NCBI GenBank assembly: GCA_937927195.1
Contig: CALBCY010000218.1
Span: forward strand, 1 to 32,150
DNA from: an uncultured Chitinophagales bacterium
GTDB lineage: Bacteria > Bacteroidota > Bacteroidia > Chitinophagales > UBA2359
Reading direction: 5' to 3'
DNA: 32,150 bases
Shown here: in pieces, positions 32,138-32,150 of the stretch
How the letters are laid out: each line of letters opens with the position of its first letter
Position numbering within the stretch: position 1 is the first letter of the stretch
Translations under genes and position numbers: made by a program
The notes under the pieces: generated by a model
What the model saw: the letters and a program-made list of their open reading frames with translations, nothing else
Told to the model about the DNA's origin: nothing
Databases searched by the model: none

Positions 32138-32150
32138 CATCATATCCAGT

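Noticed and set aside
1..32150. tRNA, rRNA or CRISPR elements
   Set aside because: I saw no cloverleaf-like or rRNA-like sequence and no direct-repeat array on either strand by eye; a dedicated scan could still find a small RNA.

Overview
The window comes from a Bacteroidota chromosome, most likely of the Saprospiria/Cytophagia type. The evidence is the base composition (AT-rich, with A-rich leaders before start codons instead of clear Shine-Dalgarno sites), many signal peptides ending in a small residue plus Gln, type IX secretion (T9SS) sorting domains of both A and B type, a PorP/SprF protein, and SprB-, PKD- and GEVED-type surface domains. I cannot name a genus from sequence alone.

Layout. 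Bases 2-5401 (+) hold the 3' part of a very large cysteine-rich T9SS type A surface protein whose start lies before the window. Bases 5643-7750 (+) hold a VOC-fold protein, a small exported protein and a flavin monooxygenase-like enzyme. A gene-poor stretch follows, then a small single-pass membrane protein (8173-8532).

The core is a minus-strand block of ten genes, read from 23413 down to 8576. It encodes a complete ubiquitin-like conjugation set: an E1 (ThiF/UBA type), a 94-residue ubiquitin-like protein ending in Ala-Gly, an E2 with HPN motif and catalytic Cys, and two JAMM isopeptidases. One JAMM is soluble. The other is the cytosolic tail of a single-pass membrane protein with a large extracytoplasmic part. 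The same block carries two further single-pass 'stalk' proteins (one with a PKD domain), a vWA-like/seven-helix/FHA membrane protein, a T9SS type B surface protein and a PorP/SprF-type outer membrane partner. Spacing is tight (ATGA overlaps or gaps of 1-52 bp), except for 230 bp between E1 and the ubiquitin-like gene.

Divergent from E1, a plus-strand operon (23511-29418) encodes five exported proteins: an ankyrin-SprB fusion, three proteins of unknown function and an EGF-containing lipoprotein. At least three of the first four appear to share a small C-terminal or central domain. Beyond it lie a laminin-B-like lipoprotein (29839-30465), a strong hairpin between convergent genes, an M19-type dipeptidase on the minus strand (30537-31988) and an imperfect palindromic repeat at the window end.

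How it may work together (inference): the cytosolic E1-E2-ubiquitin-like cascade attaches the small modifier to targets near the inner membrane. The two JAMM enzymes remove it, one of them controlled by an extracytoplasmic sensor region. The FHA protein could bring phosphorylated partners to the membrane. The type B protein and SprF-like partner would be the surface output. No E3, kinase, nuclease, cyclase or other toxic effector is visible, so this does not look like a standard CBASS or Bil defence locus.
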